Shown: piece after piece, positions 34,027-42,330 of the stretch
How positions within the stretch are numbered: the stretch's first letter is position 1
Layout of the letters: each line of letters opens with the position of its first letter
From: Acidimicrobiia bacterium
GTDB lineage: Bacteria; Actinomycetota; Acidimicrobiia; Spongiisociales; Spongiisociaceae
Reading direction: 5' to 3'
Length of the DNA stretch: 55,965 nt
NCBI GenBank assembly: GCA_022827785.1
Contig: JAJEIM010000028.1
Coordinates: forward strand, 1-55,965
The notes under the pieces: model-generated
Databases searched by the model: none
What the model saw: the letters and a program-made list of their open reading frames with translations, nothing else
What the model was told of the DNA's origin: nothing
Position numbers and translations under genes: made by a program

Positions 34027-35289
34027 ATGACCAACCGTTCGACTCGTATCGAAGCAAGGCTCCTGATCCCGGGACGGGGCGATCCCGTCTCCGGCGGGTG
34101 TGTGGTGATCGAGGGCGAGACGATCACCTATGCCGGTACCGCCGGAGACGCTCCCGAAACTCCCGGTGCCGAGATCCATCAGGTGCCGGTGGTGATGCCG
34201 GGGATGTGGGACTGCCACTCGCACTTCTTCGGAACGGAGGCGGCCGATCTCACGCAGTTGGCCACCACCCCTCTGTCCATGCTGGCGGTCAGGGCCGCCC
34301 GGGACGCCCACACCCTCCTGATGGCCGGATTCACGAGCACGCGCGAGATGGGTGGGATCGGCGTTCACCTGGGCCGGCTGGTAGACGAGGGAACGCTGGT
34401 CGGCCCGAACATCTACGGGGCCGGCGCGGCGCTGGGTCCCACCGCAGGACATAGCGACATCCACTGGATGCCGGAGTCCTGGCGGGACGATCTCGCCGCC
34501 TCAGGGGTGGGCTGGGTCGCCGTGTGCGACGGAGTCGAGGAGTGCATCAAGGCCGTCCGCCGCCAGATTCGCGTCGGCGCCAGGGTGATCAAGATCAACG
34601 CCACCGGCGGGACGATGAGCCACTTCGACCACCCCGACCACCGGCAGTTCAACGACAAGGAGCTGCGGGCCATCGTCGAGGAGGCTGCCATGGCGGAGAT
34701 GGCGGTGGGCGCTCACTGCCACGGGCTGGCGGGCGTGGCGGCGGCGACCAGGGCCGGCGTTACCACCATCGAGCATTGCAGCACTCTCGACCAGGAGACG
34801 GCCGAATTGATGCTGGAGATGGGGACCATCGCCGTTCCCACCCGCCACGCCGTCGAGTACCTGGTGTCCCTCAAGGGCCAGATCCCGGACTGGGCCTGGC
34901 AGGCTCAAGCCAAGGTCGAGCGGTCACACGCCGCTGCCATGCGACTCGCCATCGCCTCGGGGATCCCGATCGCCACGGGCGCCGACATCATGGTGAGCGG
35001 CGGGCCGTGGGGCACCAACGGGCTGGAACTCGCCGCGCTGGTCAAGGCCGGCATGTCGCCCTTACAGGCGATCGAGGCGGCCACCGCCAACGGTCCGCGA
35101 ACCCTCGGCCCGCGGGCCCCCAAGGCGGGACTTCTGGCCGCAGGCTACGACGCCGACGTGATCGCCGTCGCCTCCAACCCGCTTGACGACATTACCGTCC
35201 TCGGTGACCCCTCCCGAGTCACCATGGTCTGGAAGGGAGGCGGGCTCGTGAAGTCCCCCGGCGCTGCTCCCCCACCCTTTGCGCGTTAG
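34027..35289 (+). CDS. Imidazolonepropionase-like amidohydrolase
   Basis: A 420-residue amidohydrolase-superfamily member. The metal motif is DCHSH, the carboxylated-lysine position is in VIKINATGG, further histidines are in GAHCHG and TIEHCS, and the catalytic aspartate is in ATGADIM. The flanking beta-sandwich reads VVIEGETITYAG and GYDADVIAVASNP. GGAG lies 5 bases before ATG 34027. This group includes prolidase-like Xaa-Pro and Xaa-Arg dipeptidases and related carboxypeptidases. It follows the glutamine-synthetase-like gene by 72 bases and might hydrolyse a gamma-glutamyl or other amide made nearby. Confidence 0.85.
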   Translation: MTNRSTRIEARLLIPGRGDPVSGGCVVIEGETITYAGTAGDAPETPGAEIHQVPVVMPGMWDCHSHFFGTEAADLTQLATTPLSMLAVRAARDAHTLLMAGFTSTREMGGIGVHLGRLVDEGTLVGPNIYGAGAALGPTAGHSDIHWMPESWRDDLAASGVGWVAVCDGVEECIKAVRRQIRVGARVIKINATGGTMSHFDHPDHRQFNDKELRAIVEEAAMAEMAVGAHCHGLAGVAAATRAGVTTIEHCSTLDQETAELMLEMGTIAVPTRHAVEYLVSLKGQIPDWAWQAQAKVERSHAAAMRLAIASGIPIATGADIMVSGGPWGTNGLELAALVKAGMSPLQAIEAATANGPRTLGPRAPKAGLLAAGYDADVIAVASNPLDDITVLGDPSRVTMVWKGGGLVKSPGAAPPPFAR

Positions 35290-35320
35290 CGCCACGGGCA
35301 GGACGAATCGGACACGGGAG

Positions 35321-36301
35321 TCAACCCCGGAGCAGTCCTTCTGCCGTTCCTCGGCGGATAGTCCGGTAGTCATCGGGACCGAGTCCGGCTAGGTCGGCTG
35401 CCTCCTGGATGTGGTCGGTGGGGCGGTCGAGGATCATGGGGAACGGGTAGTCGGTTCCCGCCGCGATCCGGGCCGGCCCCACGGCACTCATCAGCAGGGT
35501 CAGGGCCCGCGGATCGTGCAGGATGGTGTCGTAGTAGAAGCGCCCGAGGATCGAGTCAGGATGATCGACTGCCCGGTCGAAGCCCGGTGCGTGACAGGAC
35601 GCGTGCGCGGCCCGGCCCGCCAGGGTCGGTAGGACGCCGCCCCCGTGGGCGAGCAGGATCCGCAGGTCAGGCCACCGGTCGAAGGTTCCATCGAAGTACA
35701 GCCGCAGTGCGGCCAGGGTGGTCTCGAAGGGGTTGCCGCACACGTTGTTCAGGAAATGGGCCTTCATCCGGCTGCCGCCGAGCACCCGGAACGGATGCAT
35801 GAAGAGCACCACCCCCAGCTCCGAGGCGGACTCCCACAAGGGCTCGAGACCGGCCTCGTCGAGATCGACTCCGGCCACCTGGGTGGGGATCGCGCCTCCC
35901 ACGAAACCCAACTCGCGCACGCAGCGCCCCAGTTCGGCGGCCGCCGCTCGGCCGTCGACCATCGGGAGCGCAGCCAGCGCGCCGAACCGGGGCTCGTTCG
36001 CGATGTCCTCGGCGCAACTGTCGTTCATGGTCCGGCACCACACGGTCGCCGCGTCCGGAGCGAGGTCGTCGCCGGTGATGTCCATCCACGGCCCGAGGAT
36101 CTGCCTCTCGATCGATCGCTCATCCATCCAGCGGAGGCGGTCGGCCATGTCGCAAAGCGCCGGGGGGACGGGACGGGACGGTCCGGACGGGAACCGGAGC
36201 GACCGGCCATCCGGCGCCAGGTCGACCGACGCCCTTCCCGCCGACGCCCGCCGGAGAACGGACGGCGACAGGTAGTGGGCATGCATGTCGATCATGGACA
36301 T
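35321..36301 (-). CDS. ACMSD-type amidohydrolase 2 family protein
   Basis: A 326-residue metal-dependent hydrolase/decarboxylase. DMHAHYL is the N-terminal metal motif, FMHPFRV holds the middle histidine, LAHGGG the next, and AAGTDYPFPM the catalytic aspartate. The family includes aminocarboxymuconate-semialdehyde decarboxylase and related aromatic decarboxylases or hydrolases. Start may be ATG 36301 or ATG 36295; neither has a good Shine-Dalgarno. It is the last gene of the minus-strand run that begins with the ABC transporter at 40749, so its substrate may be what the transporter imports. Confidence 0.85.
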   Translation of the reverse strand: MSMIDMHAHYLSPSVLRRASAGRASVDLAPDGRSLRFPSGPSRPVPPALCDMADRLRWMDERSIERQILGPWMDITGDDLAPDAATVWCRTMNDSCAEDIANEPRFGALAALPMVDGRAAAAELGRCVRELGFVGGAIPTQVAGVDLDEAGLEPLWESASELGVVLFMHPFRVLGGSRMKAHFLNNVCGNPFETTLAALRLYFDGTFDRWPDLRILLAHGGGVLPTLAGRAAHASCHAPGFDRAVDHPDSILGRFYYDTILHDPRALTLLMSAVGPARIAAGTDYPFPMILDRPTDHIQEAADLAGLGPDDYRTIRRGTAEGLLRG

Positions 36302-36326
36302 GGCCGACCCCTACCCGACCATCCGA

Positions 36327-37928
36327 TCACGAGAGCGATTCGCTGCGCCACGCGACCTCACCACCCACGATGGTCATCACCGGAGCGGCTTCCGCCATCT
36401 CGTCAGGCGGGAGGCCGCGAGGGTCGCGTGGGAGGACGGTGAAGTCCGCCAGGTAGCCGGGCTCGATCCTGCCCCGCTCGCCGGGCTGTCCGTCCGCCTC
36501 GGCCGGCCATGCGGTCACGGTGGCCAGCGCCTCGTCGAAGCTGATTCCCTCGCCGGCGCCCCATACCCGACCGCTCGCATCGACACGACCGGTGGCCGTG
36601 GCCATGGCCGCCATGGGCGCGGCGTCCGGAATGACCGGCGTGTCCGAGCTGTGGACCGGCTTCAGGCCGGCATCGATCCAGGTGCGGAGCGGGTACATCG
36701 CAGCCAACCGCTCCTCGCCCAGCGCCGTCAGGAAATCCGGGGCCCGGAAGCGCAGGAATGACACTTGCGGCACGGGGATGATCCCGGCCTTCTGCATGGA
36801 ACGGACGGCGCTACCGGAGGTGAGGCAGCAGTGCTCGATCCGGTGTGAGCGATTCCCGCCGGCCGGAGGGTGGGCGGCCAGCAGACCGGCCACCGTCTCC
36901 ACTGCCGCGTCTCCGATGGCGTGGACGCTCATCTGCCAACCGATCCGGGCGCCCCTGCGGATCGCTTCCTCCAACTCGCCGAGATCGATATGCATGGTGC
37001 CCGACGTCGCGGCGTCCGAGTACGGCTCCAGCATCGCGGCGGTGCGGGGGCCGAAGGCGCCGTCGGAGAAGACCTTGGCGCCACCTATCCGGAAGTTGTG
37101 TCCCCCCGCACCGGGCCTGAGGCCCAGATCCGCCACCGCATCCAGCAGTTCGGCCCGGATCATCGACGTGTAGCGCAGCCGGAGAGCCCGGCGGTCACTC
37201 ATGCGGAGGAAGGCCGCCACCTCCTCTCCCCGATGGGACATGGTGAGGGGAGCGGCATTGGTCACGTAGGTGAAACCGTGGGACAGGAAGTAGTCGGTGG
37301 CGATCTCGATCGCCTGCTCGTCCTCCTCGTCGGACCAGGGCGGGACCACCGGATCCATTACGGCGCGAGCGCCGTCCAGCAGTTCTCCGGTCGGAACGCC
37401 GTGTTCGTCCCGGACTATCTCCCCGTCAGGAGGATCGGGAGTGCCGGCACCTATACCGGCCGCGGCGAGGGCGGCGTGGTTGGCCACCCGGCGATGGAAG
37501 TCGAAGCTGTCCAGTACCACGCAGCGGCCACCGGGCAGGTCCAGTTCCGAAGCCGTGGGCGCCCGCCCCTCCGCCAGGCGGGCCGGGTCGTAGCCGCGGC
37601 CCTTGATCCACCTGCCGGACGGGAGGTCCCGGTCGGCGTCCACCACCCTTCCGATGATCTCGCCAACCGAAGAAACATCCGACGGCCAGCACGGAACTCC
37701 CATCCGGGATCGTCCGTAGTTGACGGCATGGACGTGGCTGTCGGAAAAGCCGGGAAAGGCTATGCCCCCGCCCAGATCGATGATCCCGGCATCGGGGGCG
37801 ACTGTCGAACGAACCTCTCGGAGGTCGCCCATCGCACGGATCCGCTGCCCGCTGACGGCGACCGCCCCGATGGGACGGCCGCCGTCAGTGGCGAAAGATC
37901 CGTTTACGAGAAGACGGTCAGGTGACAA
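36327..37928 (-). CDS. YtcJ-like amidohydrolase (amidohydrolase family 3)
   Basis: A 533-residue protein with the layout of YtcJ and N-substituted formamide deformylase NfdA. FSDSHVHAVNYG is the metal motif, GGAKVFSDGAFG the segment after the metal-bridging residue, HAIGD and RIEHCC hold metal histidines and SSDTPV the catalytic aspartate. The start appears to be TTG 37928, directly after the TGA stop of the binding protein (TGATTG), so translation would rely on coupling. The link to a dedicated importer suggests hydrolysis of an imported amide or formamide. Confidence 0.85.
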   Translation of the reverse strand: MSPDRLLVNGSFATDGGRPIGAVAVSGQRIRAMGDLREVRSTVAPDAGIIDLGGGIAFPGFSDSHVHAVNYGRSRMGVPCWPSDVSSVGEIIGRVVDADRDLPSGRWIKGRGYDPARLAEGRAPTASELDLPGGRCVVLDSFDFHRRVANHAALAAAGIGAGTPDPPDGEIVRDEHGVPTGELLDGARAVMDPVVPPWSDEEDEQAIEIATDYFLSHGFTYVTNAAPLTMSHRGEEVAAFLRMSDRRALRLRYTSMIRAELLDAVADLGLRPGAGGHNFRIGGAKVFSDGAFGPRTAAMLEPYSDAATSGTMHIDLGELEEAIRRGARIGWQMSVHAIGDAAVETVAGLLAAHPPAGGNRSHRIEHCCLTSGSAVRSMQKAGIIPVPQVSFLRFRAPDFLTALGEERLAAMYPLRTWIDAGLKPVHSSDTPVIPDAAPMAAMATATGRVDASGRVWGAGEGISFDEALATVTAWPAEADGQPGERGRIEPGYLADFTVLPRDPRGLPPDEMAEAAPVMTIVGGEVAWRSESLS

Positions 37929-39002
37929 TCAACAGTCGGTTGACAGCCCGTTGGCCTCTTCGATAATCGCAGCCTGGTCGAAATCGTTGATCTCGTCGAG
38001 AAGATCGTCGATCACGTAGTCACCCATGTTGATCTGCTGCGAGATCACGCCACCCTGGATGAAGATGTTCACGTAGGTGTTCCATCCGGCCGCATCCAGG
38101 AAACCGAACACGTACTCGCCACCATCCTGCGGGGCGGTAGTGATCTCGATGACCGCTGCCAGGCCGGCCCGTCCTTCGGCATCGTCGGTGAACTCTTCGG
38201 GAATCAGCTCCTTGAGCACGCACACGGCGCCGTCGATGTTGGCGTAAGCCACCAGTTGGCCCTTGGCCGTGGCGCGGCCCAGACCGATCAGCAGCTCGTC
38301 GTCATCCTTGAAGTCCTCGGCGGCCAGAAGCCCCTCGGCAGGAAGGGTATTGAGCGAAGCGGGCGCGATCGACACAGTGTCGAGGCCGGCCGCGTTCATC
38401 GAGGCGATGTCGGACTTGGCGGACGAGTAGGCGTCGATCCGGCCATCATCCAGAGACGCCTTGACGCTGGGGGCGTTGGTCCCCACCTCAATGATCTCCA
38501 CATCGTTGTCCGGATCCAGTCCTGCTTCGACGAGTAACGCCCGTACGAGCGGAACCTCACCACCGGCCAACTCGGAGATGCCGATCTTCAATCCGGCCAG
38601 GCCGGCGATGTTGTTGATCGACGATCCGGCAGGTACCACGACGTCGAACACCTCGCCGTAGGCGTAGGTGAAGAACGGGTAGAGGCCCGCACCGGCCTCG
38701 ATGGCAGGCAGCATCGCCCCCGGCACGCCCATCCCGGCTTCGGCGTTGTTGGCGGCCAGGATCTGGGCAACGTCGGACGACCCGCCCGTGCCCTGGAGGC
38801 TCACGTTGAGGCCCTCGTCCTCGTAGTAGCCGAGGCCTACCGCGATCCAGTAGCCGTAGCCGAACCCACTCGTAGTCGACAGGGCAAGGTTCACGTCACG
38901 GAGCTCCTCGTCCTCCGCGCACGCAGCCCCGATCATCGCCAGCACGAGCGCAAGCGCCAGCATGGCCGACCAGGGCCGGCTCCAGCGGGTAGTTGGTTTC
39001 AT
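37929..39002 (-). CDS. NMT1/SsuA-type ABC transporter substrate-binding lipoprotein
   Basis: A 357-residue lipoprotein. The signal peptide runs to a lipobox ending IGAAC, with Cys28 as lipid anchor. The mature protein begins VNLALSTTSGFGYGYWIAVGLGYYEDEGLNVSL-like sequence, the pattern of nitrate/sulfonate/taurine/thiamine-precursor binding proteins. GGAGG precedes ATG 39002. It is the third gene of ATPase-permease-binding protein and is followed by two amidohydrolases. The ligand is unknown; sulfonates, pyrimidines, riboflavin and N-formyl compounds are all known for the class. Confidence 0.9.
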   Translation of the reverse strand: MKPTTRWSRPWSAMLALALVLAMIGAACAEDEELRDVNLALSTTSGFGYGYWIAVGLGYYEDEGLNVSLQGTGGSSDVAQILAANNAEAGMGVPGAMLPAIEAGAGLYPFFTYAYGEVFDVVVPAGSSINNIAGLAGLKIGISELAGGEVPLVRALLVEAGLDPDNDVEIIEVGTNAPSVKASLDDGRIDAYSSAKSDIASMNAAGLDTVSIAPASLNTLPAEGLLAAEDFKDDDELLIGLGRATAKGQLVAYANIDGAVCVLKELIPEEFTDDAEGRAGLAAVIEITTAPQDGGEYVFGFLDAAGWNTYVNIFIQGGVISQQINMGDYVIDDLLDEINDFDQAAIIEEANGLSTDC

Positions 39003-39060
39003 ATCCCTTCCTCCTTGTCCGGGTGAGCAAGTGCCCACGATGATTCTATATGGTGGCCCG

Positions 39061-39912
39061 CTAAGTGACCTCTTCAAGATCCACATGCCAGAAGAGCAGC
39101 TTCCGCTCCAACCTGGCGGCGATCAGGAACATCGCCAAACCTATCAAGGCCAGCATTAGAAGGTAGGCGAAAACGTCATCGCTACGGAACTGGAAGGCCG
39201 CCGTCTCGATCAGGTGGCCGGCCCCCTCGTTGGTTGCGGTCAACTCGCCGACTATGGCGCCGATCAAGGCGAACGTGAGAGCCGCCTTGAGCCCGGCGAA
39301 CACGGTCGGTACGGAACTGGGAAGCCGGAGATGGCGGAAGGTCTGCCATCGCGTCGCCCTGAGCGATTTCATCAGCAGTCCCGCGTTCTCGTCGATCACC
39401 GTCAACCCGGTGATGGTGTTGATCAGTACCGGGAAGAAACAGATCGTCGCCGCTAGCGCGATCTTGGACGTGATCCCGAATGCGAACCAGGCTATGAACA
39501 CCGGCGCTAAGGCAACCCGGGGAGTGGACTGGAACAGGATGATCACCGGATAGAAGGCCTTTCTGAAGGTCGGCACCAGTGCTACGTAGGTTCCGAGCAG
39601 GAATCCCCCTCCCGCGCCCACGACGAAACCGATGGCAGTCTCCTGGAAGGTCACCCAGAAGTGCCAGAGCACGAACGGGGTGGTTATAGCCTCGAAGAAG
39701 GCCGGAATTATCTCCGTCGGCTTCGAGAGCACGATCTCCGGCCAGAAGGACGGGTCGAGCCAACTGAGGAACTCCCAGATGAGGCAGATGCCTACCACCA
39801 CCGATCCGGTGAGCAGTACCTGCGATACGATCCTGCGGAGGCGGGAGTCCGAGCCGGAACCCGGCAGCGAATCCATTCCGAGCGTGCTGGCGCCGGACAT
39901 GCTGTCATCCAC
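39061..39912 (-). CDS. Taurine/nitrate-type ABC transporter permease
   Basis: A 283-residue inner-membrane protein with six probable membrane segments; the first is at about residues 30-50 (LLTGSVVVGICLIWEFL). The cytoplasmic EAA loop reads ATRWQTFRHLRLPSSVPTVFAGLKAA, which docks to the ATPase. It belongs to the SsuC/TauC/ThiX class and starts at ATG 39912, 21 bases after the ATPase gene, with AAAGGAG upstream. Confidence 0.93.
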   Translation of the reverse strand: MDDSMSGASTLGMDSLPGSGSDSRLRRIVSQVLLTGSVVVGICLIWEFLSWLDPSFWPEIVLSKPTEIIPAFFEAITTPFVLWHFWVTFQETAIGFVVGAGGGFLLGTYVALVPTFRKAFYPVIILFQSTPRVALAPVFIAWFAFGITSKIALAATICFFPVLINTITGLTVIDENAGLLMKSLRATRWQTFRHLRLPSSVPTVFAGLKAALTFALIGAIVGELTATNEGAGHLIETAAFQFRSDDVFAYLLMLALIGLAMFLIAARLERKLLFWHVDLEEVT

Positions 39913-39933
39913 TTCGAGAACTCCTTTCGCTGC

Positions 39934-40749
39934 CTAGAAGAGACCGAGCACTTCGCGTATGTAGTTGACGGTCTCGGTGAACTCCTCCAACCGTCGGGAG
40001 CCCGGAACTCTCGGTCTGGGGAGCTCGACCTCCACCACGTCTAGTATCCGGCCGGGCTTGGTCCCCATCACCGCCACTCGGTCGGAAAGGAACACCGCCT
40101 CCCGGATGTTGTGAGTAACGAAGACCGTGGTCTTGTGCTCGTGCTCGGCGATGCGCGCCAGCTCTGTATTCAGGTGCTCCCTGGTGAACTCGTCCAGGGC
40201 CCCGAACGGCTCGTCGAGCAGCATCAGATCCGGATCCGAGACCAGCAGCCGGCACAGAGCCACCCGCTGCTGCATACCACCCGAGAGCTCCCGCGGGTAG
40301 TGCTGCTCGAATCCTTGCAACCGGACCAACTCGACTACGTCTGCGACACGTCGTTCGCCGTCCGGCTCCATAGTGCCCATGATCTCGAGGGGAAGGGAGA
40401 TATTCCGGATCACGTTGCGCCACGGGAAGAGGGTGGAGGTCTGGAACATCAGGCCGATTTCCTCGCGGGGCTCCGTGACCGCGCTACCTCCCAGGTGGAC
40501 GCTGCCGCCCGTCGGGTTCAGGAGACCGGCAATGATCTTGAGGAGGGTGGACTTCCCGCATCCCGACGGCCCGACCAGGGTGAGGAACTCCCCCTGCCGG
40601 ACGTCCAGCGACACGTCCGACAGAGCCACCAGCGGCTCGCCGTCCTTCTCGAACACCTGGGTGATGCGATCCACGGCCAATGCCGGGCTTCTACCCCCGA
40701 CGTAGCGACGGGATGAGCCGCTACGGAGATCGGTCGGATCGGAGACCAC
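39934..40749 (-). CDS. Taurine/nitrate-type ABC transporter ATP-binding protein
   Basis: A 271-residue nucleotide-binding subunit of the SsuB/TauB class. Walker A is GPSGCGKST, the signature is LSGGMQQR, Walker B ends LLDEPFGALD, and the H-loop is VTHNIREA. GTG 40749 has GAGGA upstream; a nearby ATG at 40756 is out of frame. It is the first gene of the operon that continues through permease, binding protein and two amidohydrolases to 35321. A weak promoter (TTGGGA, 16 bases, TACTAG) lies in the divergent gap shared with the alcohol dehydrogenase gene. Confidence 0.93.
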   Translation of the reverse strand: MVSDPTDLRSGSSRRYVGGRSPALAVDRITQVFEKDGEPLVALSDVSLDVRQGEFLTLVGPSGCGKSTLLKIIAGLLNPTGGSVHLGGSAVTEPREEIGLMFQTSTLFPWRNVIRNISLPLEIMGTMEPDGERRVADVVELVRLQGFEQHYPRELSGGMQQRVALCRLLVSDPDLMLLDEPFGALDEFTREHLNTELARIAEHEHKTTVFVTHNIREAVFLSDRVAVMGTKPGRILDVVEVELPRPRVPGSRRLEEFTETVNYIREVLGLF

Positions 40750-40867
40750 GCGTCATTCCTCTCGTATCGATGGGGATAGCGCTGTGATGCTAGTAGCTCG
40801 GTCGGCAGGCTTCCCAAGCCCCGCCTGAGTACGCTTGCAATTCGTGGCTGAATCCGTTCCTCCGGTG

Positions 40868-41902
40868 ATGAGAGCGGCCGAGCTCGTCGAGGATGGCGCG
40901 CTCCGGTTGGCGGAGCGCCCGGTTCCGAAAGTGCCGGACGGCTCGTCGCTGGTCCGGGTGAGGGCGGCAGGAGTGTGCGGGACCGAGCTGCATTTCCTGG
41001 AGGGACTGCTCGATCCGATGGGCAGCCCGCGAGTGCTCGGACACGAGATCGCCGGGGAGGTCAAGGACGCCCGGGCGGCATCTTCAGGCTCGCGTGTGGC
41101 GGTCTACAACGTCATGAACTGCGGATCGTGCCGTTACTGCAACACGAACCGAGATCGATTGTGCACGCGGTCCCGGGGAATGATCGGGTTCACCGCCGAC
41201 GGAGGCTTCGCCGAATACGTGGTAGTACCCGAGGCGAACCTCGTTCCCCTGCCGGACACCGTGAGCTTCGAGGCCGCCGCCGTACTCGCCTGCAGCGGAA
41301 TGACGGCCGTCCACGCCGTCCGCTTGGCCGGAGTCGGCATCGGCGACCCGGTGGCGGTCAACGGAGTCGGAGGGGTGGGCCTGATGCTTGTCCAGGTGGC
41401 GGCCCTGGCCGGCGCCACCGTGCTGGCGGTGGCGGATGAGGCGGCCAAGCTGGATCTGGCACTGAGCCTCGGCGCCCGGGCCGGCCTGGTGATCGACCGC
41501 CCGGAGGGCTACGAGACCCTTCCCGAGGAGACAAGCCGGATGCTGGGACAGCCACCCGACGTGTTCTTCGAGACCGTCGGAACGCGGGAGACGATGCGGG
41601 CCGGATTCGGTTGCCTCGCTCCGGGCGGATCCTTCGTCCAGATCGGATACACCAGCCAACCGCTGGACATCCATCCGGGCGCTCTCATCAAGAACGAACT
41701 CCGCATCCTCACGTCGGCAGCCGGCTCCAGGAACGACCTGGAAACAGCCATCACCTTGGCGTCGCAGGATCGCTTGGCGGTCGTGATCGCGAATCGAACC
41801 GACCTCGACGGGCTCCCGGAAGCCATCCGGAGCCTGCGAGACCGCCGCGTCCTAGGCCGCAACGTGGTCTTATTCGACCGGACCGGGCACTCGTCGCGCT
41901 AG
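40868..41902 (+). CDS. Zinc-dependent MDR alcohol dehydrogenase
   Basis: A 344-residue classical zinc MDR. The catalytic cysteine is in GVCGTELHFLEG, GHEIAGEV carries the second catalytic-zinc position, and the structural zinc uses the four cysteines of NCGSCRYCNTNRDRLC. The NAD loop reads VNGVGGVGLMLVQVA. The canonical MRAAEL start is ATG 40868; GTG 40844, just downstream of a TACGCT -10-like box, is a possible leaderless alternative that adds eight residues. It oxidises a secondary alcohol or polyol and is divergent from the ABC operon. Confidence 0.88.
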   Translation: MRAAELVEDGALRLAERPVPKVPDGSSLVRVRAAGVCGTELHFLEGLLDPMGSPRVLGHEIAGEVKDARAASSGSRVAVYNVMNCGSCRYCNTNRDRLCTRSRGMIGFTADGGFAEYVVVPEANLVPLPDTVSFEAAAVLACSGMTAVHAVRLAGVGIGDPVAVNGVGGVGLMLVQVAALAGATVLAVADEAAKLDLALSLGARAGLVIDRPEGYETLPEETSRMLGQPPDVFFETVGTRETMRAGFGCLAPGGSFVQIGYTSQPLDIHPGALIKNELRILTSAAGSRNDLETAITLASQDRLAVVIANRTDLDGLPEAIRSLRDRRVLGRNVVLFDRTGHSSR

Positions 41903-41906
41903 ATGC

Positions 41907-42302
41907 TCAGCAGCCGCAGACGGCTTCCTTGCCCGGATGGGAGTGGTCACCCTCGGTGGGGTAGCCATCGCGCTTCCACCAGTCGAGGCCGCCTATCAAC
42001 TCCCGTACCTCGAAGCCCAGCTGGAGCAGCTTCAAAGCGGTCTTGGTAGACGCGTTGCACCCGATGCCATCGCAGTAGCACACGTAGGTCCGTGACCGGT
42101 CGAGCGTCGCCGTCGAGTCGGCATCGATCTCCCGATGCGGCAGGTTCAACGCACCCGGTACGTGCTCACGGGCATAGGCCTCAGCCGTCCGGCCGTCCAC
42201 CACGACCAACCGCTCGCCGCTGGTCAAGGCCTCATGGACATCCCACGAGTCCATCTCGAACGCAAGCTTGCTCCGGTAATGGTTCAACTGGTCGGCATTC
42301 AT
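41907..42302 (-). CDS. Rhodanese-like sulfurtransferase
   Basis: A 131-residue single-domain rhodanese. VVVDGRTAEAYAREHVPGALNLPHREI is the conserved CH2 region, and the active-site loop is CDGIGCNASTKTA, where a cysteine in the CDGIGC loop accepts the sulfane sulfur. The C-terminus has HSHPGKEAVCGC, an extra His/Cys cluster that might bind a metal. ATG 42302 gives the compact form; ATG 42329 would add nine residues and overlap the end of the adenosylhomocysteinase-like gene. It probably shares the transcript with that gene. Confidence 0.88.
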   Translation of the reverse strand: MNADQLNHYRSKLAFEMDSWDVHEALTSGERLVVVDGRTAEAYAREHVPGALNLPHREIDADSTATLDRSRTYVCYCDGIGCNASTKTALKLLQLGFEVRELIGGLDWWKRDGYPTEGDHSHPGKEAVCGC

Positions 42303-42330
42303 CGGATACCTGGTGGCGGGACCGTGCATC

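Noticed and set aside
32656-34464. Long minus-strand open frame across the glutamine-synthetase-like gene
   Set aside because: The plus-strand protein has all GS motifs; the antisense product is low-complexity and matches nothing.
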